Below, piece by piece: positions 26,987 to 36,077 of a stretch of 64,000 bases of DNA. The notes beneath the pieces are model-generated. The model saw only the letters and a list, made by a program, of their open reading frames with translations. It searched no databases and was not told the DNA's origin. The DNA lies in NCBI RefSeq assembly GCF_013386825.1, contig NZ_JACARC010000039.1, positions 1 to 64,000 on the forward strand. Direction: 5' to 3'. A program made the position numbers and the translations under genes. The number at the start of each line of letters is the position of its first letter. Position 1 is the stretch's first letter. The DNA is from Pseudomonas sp. IPO3778. Lineage in GTDB: Bacteria; Pseudomonadota; Gammaproteobacteria; Pseudomonadales; Pseudomonadaceae.

Positions 26987-29512
26987 GTGTTGAAGAAAAC
27001 CCTGTTCCAGTTGCATTGGTTCTTCGGCATTACCGCCGGGCTGGTGTTGGCCTTGATGGGGATCACCGGCGCGACGGTGTCGTTCCAGGATGAAATCATC
27101 GAGTGGCTCAACCCCACGGTATTAACGGTGGAACAGCGCCCGGCCGGCGTACTGCCGCCCGCGGAGCTGGTGCACCTGCTGGAGGCCCGTGAAGGCAAAG
27201 TCGTGTCGATGCTCACGGTGCAACCCGACAGCACCAACGCTGCCAAGGTCTGGTTCACCCCGCCGCCGGGTGAACGTCGCGGCCAGATGCGCTACTTCGA
27301 CCCGTACACCGGCGACTACCTGGGCGACCCCGTTGGCCAGGATTTCTTCGCCTTCGTGTTGCAACTGCACCGCTACCTGGCGATCGGCGACACCGGCCGG
27401 CAAATCACCGGCGCCTGCACCTTCATCCTGGTGTTCTTCTGCCTTTCCGGCCTGTACCTACGCTGGCCGCGCCAGGTGGCAAACTGGCGTGCGTGGCTGA
27501 CCCTGGACTGGCGCAAAAAAGGCCGCAGTTTCAACTGGGACCTGCACTCGGTGTTCGGCACCTGGTGCCTGTTGTTCTATCTACTGTCGGCGCTGACCGG
27601 GCTGTTCTGGTCCTACGAATGGTACAGCGACGGCATGACCAAACTGCTGTCCGACGCCCCGCAAAACGAACGGGTACGCAAGCGCGGCCCGGCGCCGGAC
27701 GGCCCCACGCCCGTGGCCAATTACGATGCGATCTGGAGCAGCATCTACAGCAACGCCGGGCCAGGCCTGAGCGGCTATAACATCCGCATGCCCGCGGTTG
27801 CCGGCCAACCGGCCACCGTCTACTACTTGCTGAAAACGTCGCCCCACAACCGCGCGCTGAACCAGATCAACCTCGACCCGGCCACCGGCGACGTCAAATC
27901 CCACGAGACCTACGCCGGCAAAAGCTTCAAGGCGCAGATCCTGACCAGCATCTATGCGTTGCACACCGGCAGCTATTTCGGCCTGGCCGGCCGGCTCATC
28001 CTGACCCTCACCGCGCTGCTCATGCCGCTGTTCTTTATCACCGGCTGGCTGTTGTACCTCGACCGTCGCCGCAAAAAGCGCCAGGTTCGCGATGCCCGCA
28101 AAGGCCTCACCGACAACCCCAGCGACGCGCCGGCCTGGCTGATCGGTTTTGCCAGCCAGAGCGGCTTTGCCGAGCAGTTGGCCTGGCAAACCGCCGGGCA
28201 ATTGCAGGCCGCCGGCTTGCCGGTGAACGTGCGGTCGTTGGGCAGCGTCAGCGAAGAAGAGTTGCGCCAGTCCAGCAACGCGTTGTTTGTGGTCAGCACC
28301 TTCGGCGACGGCGAAGCGCCGGACAGCGCCCGGGGTTTTGAACGCAGCGTGCTTGGCCAGAACCTGTCCCTCAAGGGCTTGAACTATTCGGTGCTGGCCT
28401 TGGGTGACCGCCAGTATCAACACTTCTGCGGGTTTGCCCGGCGCCTGCATTTCTGGCTGACCAACCAGGGCGGCAACCCGCTGTTCGCCCCGATTGAAGT
28501 CGACAGCGGCGACACCGACGCCTTGCTGCACTGGCAACAGCAACTGGGCCAACTGACCGGCCATGCACCCTCTGCAGCCTGGGCCACCGCGACGTATGAA
28601 AACTGGACCCTGGCCCAGCGCACCCTGCTCAATCCGGACAGCAGTGGCTCCGGCGTCTACTTGCTCGGACTGACTCCGCCCGCCCCCCGGGACTGGTTGG
28701 CCGGTGACCTGGTGGAAGTGCTGCCACGCAACGGCTCATGGGCCATCGAGCACTTCCTGGAAGGCCTGGGGCTGGCCGGCAGTGAAGGTGTGGTCATCGA
28801 CGGCCTGACACACACCCTCGACCAGGTGTTGGCCGGCCGCCAACTGCCGGACAATCGCGCGCATCTGGTGGGCCTGCATGCCCAGGCGCTGGTCAATGCG
28901 CTGGTGCCGCTGAGCATGCGCGAATACTCCATCGCCTCGATTGCCAGCGACGGCGTGCTGGAACTGATCGTGCGCCAGGAGCGTCACCTCGACGGCAGCG
29001 TGGGCGTGGGTTCGGGCTGGCTTACCGAACATGCACCGATGGGTTCGACCATCAGCCTGCGGCTGCGGCGCAACAGTGGTTTCCACCTGCCGAGCGAGCC
29101 GGTTCCCATGATCCTGCTGGGCAACGGCACTGGCCTGGCCGGGTTGCGCAGCCTGCTCAAGGCGCGGATTGCCGACGGTCAGCAGCGCAACTGGCTGCTG
29201 TTTGGCGAGCGCAATATCGCCCATGACTACCACTGCCAACGCGAGCTGCAAGGCTGGCTGGCCAGCGGCGACCTGGCGTTGCTGGACCTGGCGTTTTCCC
29301 GGGACCAGGCAGAGAAAATCTACGTACAGGATCGCCTGCGGGAATCAGCGGACGTGCTGCGTAAATGGGTGGCGGATGGCGCCGCGATCTACGTCTGTGG
29401 CAGTTTGCAGGGGATGGCGGCGGGTGTGGACCAAGTGCTGCACGATGTGCTGGGCAGTGAGGCGGTTGAGCGGTTGATCGAACAGGGCCGCTATCGCCGG
29501 GATGTTTACTGA
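26987..29512 (+). CDS. PepSY-transmembrane flavodoxin/FAD reductase fusion
   Basis: 841 residues. Residues 1 to about 370 form a PepSY-associated membrane domain with helices near 12-38, 135-160, 185-210 and 335-360 ([20 protein letters not shown] at the start; several His that could carry heme). Residues about 395-515 are a flavodoxin-like FMN domain ([28 protein letters not shown]). Residues about 540-841 are a FAD/NAD(P)H reductase of the sulfite-reductase type ([29 protein letters not shown]). It would pass electrons from NADPH across the inner membrane, most likely to reduce ferric chelates in the periplasm. It is divergent from piuC and shares the Fur-type site. Confidence 0.85.
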   Translation: MLKKTLFQLHWFFGITAGLVLALMGITGATVSFQDEIIEWLNPTVLTVEQRPAGVLPPAELVHLLEAREGKVVSMLTVQPDSTNAAKVWFTPPPGERRGQMRYFDPYTGDYLGDPVGQDFFAFVLQLHRYLAIGDTGRQITGACTFILVFFCLSGLYLRWPRQVANWRAWLTLDWRKKGRSFNWDLHSVFGTWCLLFYLLSALTGLFWSYEWYSDGMTKLLSDAPQNERVRKRGPAPDGPTPVANYDAIWSSIYSNAGPGLSGYNIRMPAVAGQPATVYYLLKTSPHNRALNQINLDPATGDVKSHETYAGKSFKAQILTSIYALHTGSYFGLAGRLILTLTALLMPLFFITGWLLYLDRRRKKRQVRDARKGLTDNPSDAPAWLIGFASQSGFAEQLAWQTAGQLQAAGLPVNVRSLGSVSEEELRQSSNALFVVSTFGDGEAPDSARGFERSVLGQNLSLKGLNYSVLALGDRQYQHFCGFARRLHFWLTNQGGNPLFAPIEVDSGDTDALLHWQQQLGQLTGHAPSAAWATATYENWTLAQRTLLNPDSSGSGVYLLGLTPPAPRDWLAGDLVEVLPRNGSWAIEHFLEGLGLAGSEGVVIDGLTHTLDQVLAGRQLPDNRAHLVGLHAQALVNALVPLSMREYSIASIASDGVLELIVRQERHLDGSVGVGSGWLTEHAPMGSTISLRLRRNSGFHLPSEPVPMILLGNGTGLAGLRSLLKARIADGQQRNWLLFGERNIAHDYHCQRELQGWLASGDLALLDLAFSRDQAEKIYVQDRLRESADVLRKWVADGAAIYVCGSLQGMAAGVDQVLHDVLGSEAVERLIEQGRYRRDVY

Positions 29513-29534
29513 GCTAACGGCGAACGCTCTAGTT

Positions 29535-29666
29535 GTGGCGAGGGAGCTTGCTCCCGCTGGGTTGCGAAGCAACCCCAAAACCAAGCAACCGAGGTCTTGC
29601 GGGAAGTACAGAGATGGCCTTGTTGGGGCTGCTGCGCAGCCCATCGGGAGCAAGCTCCCTCACCAC
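29535..29666. repeat. REPIN-like element, GTGGCGAGGGAGC family
   Basis: GTGGCGAGGGAGCTTGCTCC at 29535 and an inverted partner with one substitution (CTCACCAC) ending at 29666, with the internal arms gggttgcgaagcaaccc and ggggctgctgcgcagccc. It lies between converging genes. Confidence 0.85.
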
Positions 29667-29694
29667 AGGAAGCCCGCTCGCCTAGGGTATTCGG

Positions 29695-32109
29695 TTACCA
29701 GCGATACGTCGCTGAAGCCACCGCCGTACGCGGGTTGCCGAACAGGCATCGCGTGGCGTCGTAGCAACCGGAGATGTACTGGTCGTTGGTCAGGTTGGTG
29801 ACATTGAGCGCCAGCTTCCACGGCCCGGTCTGGTAGTGCGCCGACGCATCGAACACCGTATACGACGGCACCTCCAACGAGTTGTCCGCCGCCCCTGGGT
29901 TGGCCCCGACATAGCGCACACCCGCGCCCACCCCGAAGTTCTTCAACACGCCATCACGCAAGGTGTAGTCCGCCCACAGCGACGCCATGTTGCGCGGGAT
30001 CGGAATGAAGGTTGGCGTCTTGCCTTCGCTGACGTCGTTGGCCTTGGTGATCTTCACGTCCTGGTAGGTGTAGCTGGCGATCAGGTCCAGCTCACGGCTC
30101 AGGCTGGCCGTACCTTCCAGCTCAAACCCACGAGAACGGATCTCGCCGGTCTGCACGTTGAAATTGGGGTTCAGCGGGCTCGGCGTGGTCACGTTGCTTT
30201 GGGTGATCTGGAACACCGCCGCAGTGACCGAGGCGTTACTGTCCTTGGGGCTGAACTTGATCCCGGCTTCGTACTGCTCGGCTTCGGTGGGGTCGAAGGG
30301 CTTGCCGTTGGCATCGATCCCCGAGTTCGGCGTAAAGCCGGTGGAGTAACTGGCATACGGCGCCAGGCCATTGTCCGCCAGATACACCACGCCCACCCGG
30401 CCACTGAGGGCCTCGTCCTTTTGCTCGACGTGAGTACCGGACACATGCTCGCTGGTTTCAGAGTTGGCCCAGTCATAACGACCGCTGAGGGTCAGGCGCC
30501 AGTGATCATCCAGCTTGAGCTGGTCCTGCAAATAGAGGCCGGTCTGGTTCAGCGTCGAATTCGGACGGTAACGCGAGCTTTGCTGCGGGTCGTTGAACAC
30601 CGAAGGATCGAACGGCACGAACACCGGGTCGTAGAGGTTCAACGAGGGTGCGGCGGCGGCCACGTCCCGCTCGCTGCTGTTCTGGTGCTGGTAATCCACG
30701 CCGATCAACAGCGTCTGGTCGATGCCGCCGGCGGTGAAATCGGCCTGGGCCTGGTTGTCGACCGTCCAGCGCTTGTAGGTGAAATCGTCGATCTCGGCGG
30801 CGCGGGAAATGGTGGTCAGGGAACCGGGTTCAAAACCGGTGCCGTAGATCATATTGTCGTCCAGATCCAGGCGCGAATAGCGCAGGTTCTGCCGCACTTG
30901 CCAGGTGTCGTTCAGGCGCTTGGAGAATTCGTAGCCCAGGGAAAACTGCTTCTTCTCGTACTTCTGAAAGGCCTTGTCGGCGGGGAACACGTCGCGACGG
31001 ATATGCCCGTTGGGGTTGAAATTGATGGTCCCGGCGGCCGGGTAGAAACCGTCGCCGGAGTTGCTGTCGTCATACAGCCACGACGCCAACAGGGTCAGGC
31101 GCGTGTCGTCGTCCGGCTGGAAGGTCAGGGACGGTGCCAGGGACTGGCGCTTGTCCTGCCACGGCGTGTCCTGGATGTTCTGGTCACGCAGCACGCCCAC
31201 CACGCGGTACGCCCACACGCCCTGCTCGTCCAGCGGCCCGGTGCTGTCGAAGCTGATTTGCTTGCGCGCGTCGGTGCCGTATTGCACTTGCACTTCATTG
31301 GCGGCCACGGCGCTCGGACGCTTGGACACCTGGTTGATCACGCCACCCGGATCGCCCTGGCCGTAGAGCACACCGGCGGGGCCGCGCAGCACTTCAACGC
31401 GCTCCAGCATGTACGGGTCGACCATCCAGCTGGCGAGGTTGGTCGTGGTCGGCAGTTGCAGGCTGTCCAGGTAAGTAGTCGGTGAAAATCCACGAATCAC
31501 CGTGTACCAGTCGGAGCGGTTGTTGGCGCCGTAGCTGGAAACCCCCGGCGTATAACGCAGCGCTTCGTTCACCGACTGCACGCCCTGGGCCTCCATGCGT
31601 TCGCGGGTGATCACCGAGATCGACTGCGGGGTTTCATGGATCGGCGTGCCGGTCTTGGTGGCGCTGATGCTGCGTTGGGCGACATAGCCGTCGACTTCGC
31701 CGAAAGCTGTTTGATCGGCCTCCGGCGCGGTGATCGACAGGCTGTCGAGTTGCAATTGGCCGTCGCCCTGGGGGATCACCTGCAAGCGATAGGTCGCACC
31801 GGCCTGCACGGCTTCCAGTCCGCTGCCGGCCAATAAACGCGCGAGGGCGATGTCCAGGCTGTAGCTGCCGTCCAGGCCTTGGGTCTGCTTGCCACGGGTC
31901 AGCGCCGGGTCGAACGCCTGGGCCACGCCGGCTTGCTCAGCCAGCGTGCTCAGGGCCACGCCCAGCTCGCCGCCCGGGATGTGGAAGGCTTGCACACGAC
32001 TTTGCGCGCTCGATGAGGGGGCAGCCGCAGCCGGCAGTACACTGCCGGCGAGGAAGATCGGAAACAGCGTAGCCGCAAGCGGATGCAGCCAGACAACAGG
32101 GCGGGTCAT
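29695..32109 (-). CDS. TonB-dependent siderophore receptor with STN signalling domain
   Basis: 804 residues. The signal peptide ends near LPAAAA (residue 30). An STN domain at about 45-115 (GELGVALSTLAEQAGVAQAF) allows contact with a FecR-type regulator. The plug is at about 165-275 (ETPQSISVITRERMEAQGVQ, RGPAGVLYGQGDPGGVINQV), followed by a 22-strand barrel ending in AVASATYRW with a terminal aromatic residue. The late Cys pair in ISGCYDATRCLFGNPR is typical of FhuA/FoxA-like hydroxamate receptors, so a ferrichrome or ferrioxamine type ligand is possible but unproven. The fecR and fecI homologues lie directly upstream on the same strand. Confidence 0.9.
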   Translation of the reverse strand: MTRPVVWLHPLAATLFPIFLAGSVLPAAAAPSSSAQSRVQAFHIPGGELGVALSTLAEQAGVAQAFDPALTRGKQTQGLDGSYSLDIALARLLAGSGLEAVQAGATYRLQVIPQGDGQLQLDSLSITAPEADQTAFGEVDGYVAQRSISATKTGTPIHETPQSISVITRERMEAQGVQSVNEALRYTPGVSSYGANNRSDWYTVIRGFSPTTYLDSLQLPTTTNLASWMVDPYMLERVEVLRGPAGVLYGQGDPGGVINQVSKRPSAVAANEVQVQYGTDARKQISFDSTGPLDEQGVWAYRVVGVLRDQNIQDTPWQDKRQSLAPSLTFQPDDDTRLTLLASWLYDDSNSGDGFYPAAGTINFNPNGHIRRDVFPADKAFQKYEKKQFSLGYEFSKRLNDTWQVRQNLRYSRLDLDDNMIYGTGFEPGSLTTISRAAEIDDFTYKRWTVDNQAQADFTAGGIDQTLLIGVDYQHQNSSERDVAAAAPSLNLYDPVFVPFDPSVFNDPQQSSRYRPNSTLNQTGLYLQDQLKLDDHWRLTLSGRYDWANSETSEHVSGTHVEQKDEALSGRVGVVYLADNGLAPYASYSTGFTPNSGIDANGKPFDPTEAEQYEAGIKFSPKDSNASVTAAVFQITQSNVTTPSPLNPNFNVQTGEIRSRGFELEGTASLSRELDLIASYTYQDVKITKANDVSEGKTPTFIPIPRNMASLWADYTLRDGVLKNFGVGAGVRYVGANPGAADNSLEVPSYTVFDASAHYQTGPWKLALNVTNLTNDQYISGCYDATRCLFGNPRTAVASATYRW

Positions 32110-32187
32110 GGAGGCGATTCCTGGAAGTTGTTGGGTTTTCCCAGGCCATGACGGGTGAAAACGCTGGAGGGACAGTGAGCGCTGAAT

Positions 32188-33141
32188 TTATTTTTCTGCC
32201 TTGACCAGCACCAGCCAGTCGGTAAAGCGTTGCAGGCGAATCGGCAGGCTGGTCTGCAACGCGTTGAGCGCAGCGTCGGTGTTGTCCAGCGGGAACGAAC
32301 CGGAGACCCGCAAACCGGCCAGCGCCTGGCGGTCGTAATGCAGCACGCCACGGCGATAGCGGGCCAGTTCATCCAGCACTTCCAGCAGGGGCCGGTCATC
32401 GACTTTGAGTACGCCACGGGTCCAACTGGCCGGGTCGGCGCTGCCGATGATTTGCGGGCCTTCGACGTGATCGGCGTACAACGTCGCCTGCTGCCCGGCG
32501 GCCACCCGCGCCGGGGTGCTCGACGGTGCTGCCGGCTGGGCGGCGATGGCCGACTCAAGCACGGTGACGCGGGTCTGGCCGTCTTCACGGCGCACCAGGA
32601 AGCGCGTGCCCAAGGCAGTGACCGTGCCCTGCTCGGTGCGCACCACAAACGGTCGTTGCGGATCCTTGGCCACCTCGACCCACAGCTCGCCGCGGCGCAG
32701 GTCGATCAGGCGGCGCTGGCCGTCGAACTCGATGTCTACCGCCGAATCGCTGTTGAGCTGCAACTGGCTATGGTCTTCCAGCATCATGTTGCGGCGTTCA
32801 CCCACGGCGGTGCGCTGGTCGGCCAGCCACAGCGGCGCCTGGCGCACGCCTTGCCAGGCGACACTCGCAGCGATCAACAGTACCAGCGCGGTGCCCACGC
32901 GCGCATGACGACTGGGCGCCAGCGCCCTTTCCAGGGTCCTGCGTGAACGGGACGCCGGTAAACCGTCGAAACGCCCCCACAGGATCTCGAGCCGCGACAA
33001 AGCCAGGGCATGGCCGGGGTCAGCGTCGCGCCAGGCGTCGCAGGCCTGGCGTTGGGCCTCACTGGCTTCACCGGAGTGCAGCAACGACAGCCACTGCGCA
33101 GCAGCGGCGACATCTTCGGGTGTGGGTTCGCCGGAGCTCAT
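32188..33141 (-). CDS. FecR-family anti-sigma/signal-transducing regulator
   Basis: 317 residues from an ATG overlapping the sigma-factor stop (ATGA). The N-terminal cytoplasmic DUF4880-like part (AAQWLSLLHSGEASEAQRQA) is followed by a single membrane helix near 83-98. The periplasmic FecR domain spans about 105-210 (MLEDHSQLQLNSDSAVDIEF, LDRRGELWVEVAKDPQRPF, GTRFLVRREDGQTRVTVLES), then a C-terminal receptor-contact part. It relays the ligand signal from the receptor STN domain to the ECF sigma factor. Confidence 0.92.
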   Translation of the reverse strand: MSSGEPTPEDVAAAAQWLSLLHSGEASEAQRQACDAWRDADPGHALALSRLEILWGRFDGLPASRSRRTLERALAPSRHARVGTALVLLIAASVAWQGVRQAPLWLADQRTAVGERRNMMLEDHSQLQLNSDSAVDIEFDGQRRLIDLRRGELWVEVAKDPQRPFVVRTEQGTVTALGTRFLVRREDGQTRVTVLESAIAAQPAAPSSTPARVAAGQQATLYADHVEGPQIIGSADPASWTRGVLKVDDRPLLEVLDELARYRRGVLHYDRQALAGLRVSGSFPLDNTDAALNALQTSLPIRLQRFTDWLVLVKAEK

Positions 33142-33656
33142 GGCGTTGCGTACATCAGGGTGTAGCAATGCACCATGACCTGGGCGATGTACTGCTTGAT
33201 CATGCTTTTCGACACACCCAGGTGCTCAGCGATTTCGGCGTGGGTCCAGCCGTCCAGGCGGTTGAGCAGAAAGGCGCGGCGGGGCTTTTCTGCGAGGCCT
33301 TCCAGCAGGCGAGCGACCGATTCCAGCAGTTCGAGGATCTGGTGCAATTCTTCAGGGCTGATGGCGGCGGCGTCGGCGCTTTCGTGGGCGAGCACCGCCA
33401 GGTAGGCACGCTCCAGTTTGCGCCGGCGCTCGCCGTCGATCAGCAGGCGGATGGCCGTGGTAGTGAGGAAGGCCCGGGGCTCTTGCAGGCGCTCGGGTTC
33501 GGCCAGGGTCAGCAGCCGGATGAAGGTGTCCTGGGCAAGGTCCGCCGCGCGCTGGGAACAGCCGAGTTTTTTACGCAGCCAGTTGTGCAGCCAGCCGTGA
33601 TGGTCGCTGTAAAGCAAGCCGAGCAGGCGGTTGCGCGGGGATTCGAGCAACGGCAT
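33138..33656 (-). CDS. FecI-family ECF sigma factor
   Basis: 172 residues from the ATG of MPLLESPRNRLLGLLY; an ATG 14 codons further upstream is also possible and neither has a strong ribosome site. Sigma region 2 contains AADLAQDTFIRLL and region 4 contains KPRRAFLLNRLDGWTHAEIAEHLGVSKSMIKQYI. Predicted to transcribe the downstream receptor gene when the receptor is occupied. The three genes form a complete cell-surface signalling set. Confidence 0.9.
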   Translation of the reverse strand: MPLLESPRNRLLGLLYSDHHGWLHNWLRKKLGCSQRAADLAQDTFIRLLTLAEPERLQEPRAFLTTTAIRLLIDGERRRKLERAYLAVLAHESADAAAISPEELHQILELLESVARLLEGLAEKPRRAFLLNRLDGWTHAEIAEHLGVSKSMIKQYIAQVMVHCYTLMYATP

Positions 33657-33723
33657 CTCAGGGGTGGGGCTGCTGGAAATGGGCGGGCATGGGAGCATCC
33701 TGGAGGGGGCGAACCTACATGAA

Positions 33724-33738
33724 TGCGAATATATTTCA
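33724..33738. promoter_or_regulatory. Weak candidate Fur box upstream of the ECF sigma gene
   Basis: TGCGAAT-A-TATTTCA keeps 9 of 14 positions of the 7-1-7 Fur motif. fecI-type genes of this class are normally Fur-controlled, which raises the prior; the match itself is modest. Confidence 0.35.
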
Positions 33739-33796
33739 TTTGGTAACAAGAGTCACTAAGGTGATCCCCTTGGCAATGTCCGGCTTTAGACCGCCT

Positions 33797-33978
33797 CCCC
33801 TCACCCTAACCCTCTCCCCAAGGGGTGAGGGGATCGACCTAAGTGTGCGCCGATAATTTTCGACCTGAAAGATTGAGGCGATTATGGATTCAGAGCAGAG
33901 CGGTCAGGTCGTAAATTGTCGCGAATATTCCCGGTCCGGTCCCCTCTCCCCTCCGGGGAGAGGGCTAGGGTGAAGGGT
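33797..33978. repeat. Dispersed element with CCCTCACCCTAACCC ends
   Basis: The ends are inverted: CCCCTCACCCTAACCCTCTC at 33797 and GGGGAGAGGGCTAGGGTGAA near 33954-33973. Each is beside its own hairpin (cccctctcccctccggggagaggg at the right). The 100-base centre is unique here. It fills most of the 351-bp gap between the sigma gene and the DUF559 gene, where I see nothing else but the Fur candidate. Confidence 0.75.
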
Positions 33979-34007
33979 GGCTCTTAAACTCACACAGGAC
34001 GTGAACC

Positions 34008-34541
34008 ATGCCCACCCGACCTTCTCCCTCCCTACGCCAATTCGCCCGGCACCTACGCCTCAACCAAACCGACTGCGAACTTATCCTCTGGCAAAAACTA
34101 CGCTCCCGCCAACTCGCCGACCTCAAATTCCGCCGCCAATATCCCTACCCGCCCTATGTCCTCGACTTCTTCTGCATCGAACAAAAACTGGCCATAGAAC
34201 TCGACGGCGGCCACCACTACGACGCCACCCAAACCGCCTACGACCAGCGCCGCACCCGCTACCTCAACCAACAAGGCATTCACGTGCTGCGCTTCAGCAA
34301 CCTAGACATCCTGCACAACCTGGCAGGCGTCCTCGAACACATCCTGCTCACACCGGCTGCAGCTTCTGCTCAAACACCGACACCCCATCCAGGTCCCGCA
34401 AAATCACGGTCAACTCCGCCGTCTGCCCATCAATCTGCACCTCGCCAAAAAACTGGAAGCCGGCAAACGGTGAGCTGTTCTGCACGGTGGGCGCCTTCTC
34501 GAACACCACCTGCGGGCCAAAGGTTTTATCCAGCGGGTTAG
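34008..34541 (+). CDS. DUF559 (endonuclease-like) protein with antisense C-terminal extension
   Basis: 177 residues. The first 112 match the DUF559 family (RLNQTDCELILWQKLRSRQL, FRRQYPYPPYVLDFFCIEQK, LAIELDGGHHYD, YLNQQGIHVLRFSN), a Vsr/PD-(D/E)xK-like fold with possible catalytic E27 and D66 regions. Family members usually end near this point. Here the frame runs on for about 65 residues rich in Pro, Ser, Thr and Ala, antisense to the end of phoD, giving a 194-bp convergent overlap. The domain is confidently assigned, its biochemical activity is not. It begins 30 bases after a dispersed repeat. Confidence 0.75.
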   Translation: MPTRPSPSLRQFARHLRLNQTDCELILWQKLRSRQLADLKFRRQYPYPPYVLDFFCIEQKLAIELDGGHHYDATQTAYDQRRTRYLNQQGIHVLRFSNLDILHNLAGVLEHILLTPAAASAQTPTPHPGPAKSRSTPPSAHQSAPRQKTGSRQTVSCSARWAPSRTPPAGQRFYPAG

Positions 34542-35889
34542 GCCCGAAACTCCCGGCATTCAGCGGCCCGGCGACAAACTCCCAGAACGGCTCGAAGTCC
34601 TGAAACGCCGCCCGATCCGGATGGTAATGGTGGGCTGCGCAGTAGTGCACATCCGCCGTCAGCCACACATGATTGCGCACCTGCTGTGCCCGCAGAAACC
34701 CGAGCAATTCGGCGATCTCCAACTCGCGCCCCTGGGCCGGGCCCGGGTCACCGTTGGCGATGGCTTCCCAGCGCGGCACACCCGGGCTCACCTCCCCGTC
34801 GGGCACGCCGAGGCCGATGGGCATGTCGGCGGCAATGACTTTCCACTGGGCCTGGGAGGCCTTCAATTCGCGCTTGAGCCAGTCCAGTTGCTCACGCCCA
34901 AGGAAGGGTTTTTCGCCTCCCATATTGTCGTCGTTGGGCCCGCGATAGCTGCGCATGTCCAGCACAAACACATCCAGCAACGGGCCGTAGCCGAGCTTGC
35001 GATAGATGCGCCCGCCCTGGTCGGCGCTTTGCCGGCGCATGGGGGAATATTCCAGCCAGGCCTGGCGTGCACGGCCCACCAAGGTGTTGATGTCCCGGGT
35101 CTGGTAGCGCTCATCCAGTTGTTTGCTCGGCGACCAGTTGTTGATCACTTCATGATCGTCCCACTGCCAGATCTGCGGCACTTCGGCGTTGAAGCGGCGC
35201 ACGTTTTCATCCATCAGGTTGTAGCGGTAGTTGCCGCGGTATTCATTCAGGGTTTCGGCGACTTTGCTTTTGGCGTCGGTGGTGAGGTTGCGCCAGATGC
35301 GCCCGTCTTCGGTGGCCAGTTGCGCGGGCACCGGGCCGTCGGCGTAGATGGTGTCGCCGCTGTGGATAAAAAAGTCCGGCAGGCGCAGGCGCATGGCTTC
35401 GTAGATGCGCATGCCACCGATGTCCGGGTTGATGCCGAAGCCCTGGCCAACGGTGTCGCCGCTCCATACGAAGCGGATGTCCCGGCGCTGTTGCGGCACG
35501 CTGCGCAGGTGGCCGAACCAGGGCTCGCTGGCTACGCCGGTCTGGGCGTCTTCGAAGTGCACACGGTAGAAAATCGCCTGGTCGACGGGCAGGCCGGTGA
35601 GTTCGACACGGGCGGTGAAGTCGCTGCGGCTGTCGGCCAGGGGCGAGACGAATTTGCGCGGGTTGCTGAACACGCTGCGGGTGTCCCACTCCACCACCAT
35701 CCGTGCGGGGCGGTCGCTGCGGCTCCAGATGATTGCGCGGTCGCCCAGCAGGTCGCCGGACTGCACGCCGTCGGTGAGCTGCGGGCGGTCCTTGACCGAG
35801 GCGATCACCGCCGGCGCAAGGCCCGGTAACAACAGGCCGGCGCCAACGGCTTGCATCACGCGGCGGCGACCGAGGTTGAAGTGGCTCAT
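34348..35889 (-). CDS. phoD: PhoD-family alkaline phosphatase/phosphodiesterase
   Basis: 513 residues with a Tat signal (RRRVMQAVGAGLLLPG, twin arginine at the start). The N-terminal Ig-like domain at about 35-130 precedes the PhoD metallophosphatase domain: VWSGDTVGQGFG, FFIHSGDTIYADG, IWQWDDHEVINNW, VFVLDMRSYRG, VWLTADVHYCAAHHY. These Asp, Asn and His residues bind Ca and Fe in Bacillus PhoD. It is exported folded and hydrolyses phosphodiesters and monoesters, usually under phosphate starvation. No clear Pho box was identified upstream. Its 3' end overlaps the DUF559 gene tail to tail. Confidence 0.92.
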   Translation of the reverse strand: MSHFNLGRRRVMQAVGAGLLLPGLAPAVIASVKDRPQLTDGVQSGDLLGDRAIIWSRSDRPARMVVEWDTRSVFSNPRKFVSPLADSRSDFTARVELTGLPVDQAIFYRVHFEDAQTGVASEPWFGHLRSVPQQRRDIRFVWSGDTVGQGFGINPDIGGMRIYEAMRLRLPDFFIHSGDTIYADGPVPAQLATEDGRIWRNLTTDAKSKVAETLNEYRGNYRYNLMDENVRRFNAEVPQIWQWDDHEVINNWSPSKQLDERYQTRDINTLVGRARQAWLEYSPMRRQSADQGGRIYRKLGYGPLLDVFVLDMRSYRGPNDDNMGGEKPFLGREQLDWLKRELKASQAQWKVIAADMPIGLGVPDGEVSPGVPRWEAIANGDPGPAQGRELEIAELLGFLRAQQVRNHVWLTADVHYCAAHHYHPDRAAFQDFEPFWEFVAGPLNAGSFGPNPLDKTFGPQVVFEKAPTVQNSSPFAGFQFFGEVQIDGQTAELTVILRDLDGVSVFEQKLQPV

Positions 35890-35977
35890 GCAGGTTCCCT
35901 CTTGAGCAGCAAAAGGGAAACTTAAGCATGGGCGCGTGAACGGGGTGTGACACCCTCCCGGACACTGGAGATCAAAT

Positions 35978-36064
35978 GTGGGAGCGGGCTTGCTCGCGAA
36001 GGCGGTGTGTCAGCCAGTACATGTGTGACTGACACACCGCCTTCGCGAGCAAGCCCGCTCCCAC
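35978..36064. repeat. Near-ideal REPIN hairpin with 36-bp perfect arms
   Basis: Arms 35978-36013 and 36029-36064 are perfectly complementary and start with GTGGGAGCGGGCTTGCTCGC; the loop is 15 bases. It belongs to the subtype with a gcggtgtgtcag inner arm, shared with the copy at 60216. It begins 13 bases beyond the fruA stop, so it may also end or protect the fru mRNA. Confidence 0.92.
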
Positions 36065-36077
36065 CTTTATGACCGCG

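Noticed and set aside
29836-31485. A 549-codon frame antisense to the TonB receptor
   Set aside because: Shadow frame with Val/Gly/His/Arg-rich composition; no domain or ribosome site, and the receptor is complete on the other strand.
33977-34603. Alternative frame of 208 codons over the DUF559 gene
   Set aside because: Extremely Pro/Arg/Thr-rich and frame-shifted relative to the DUF559 domain, which is recognisable in the other frame.
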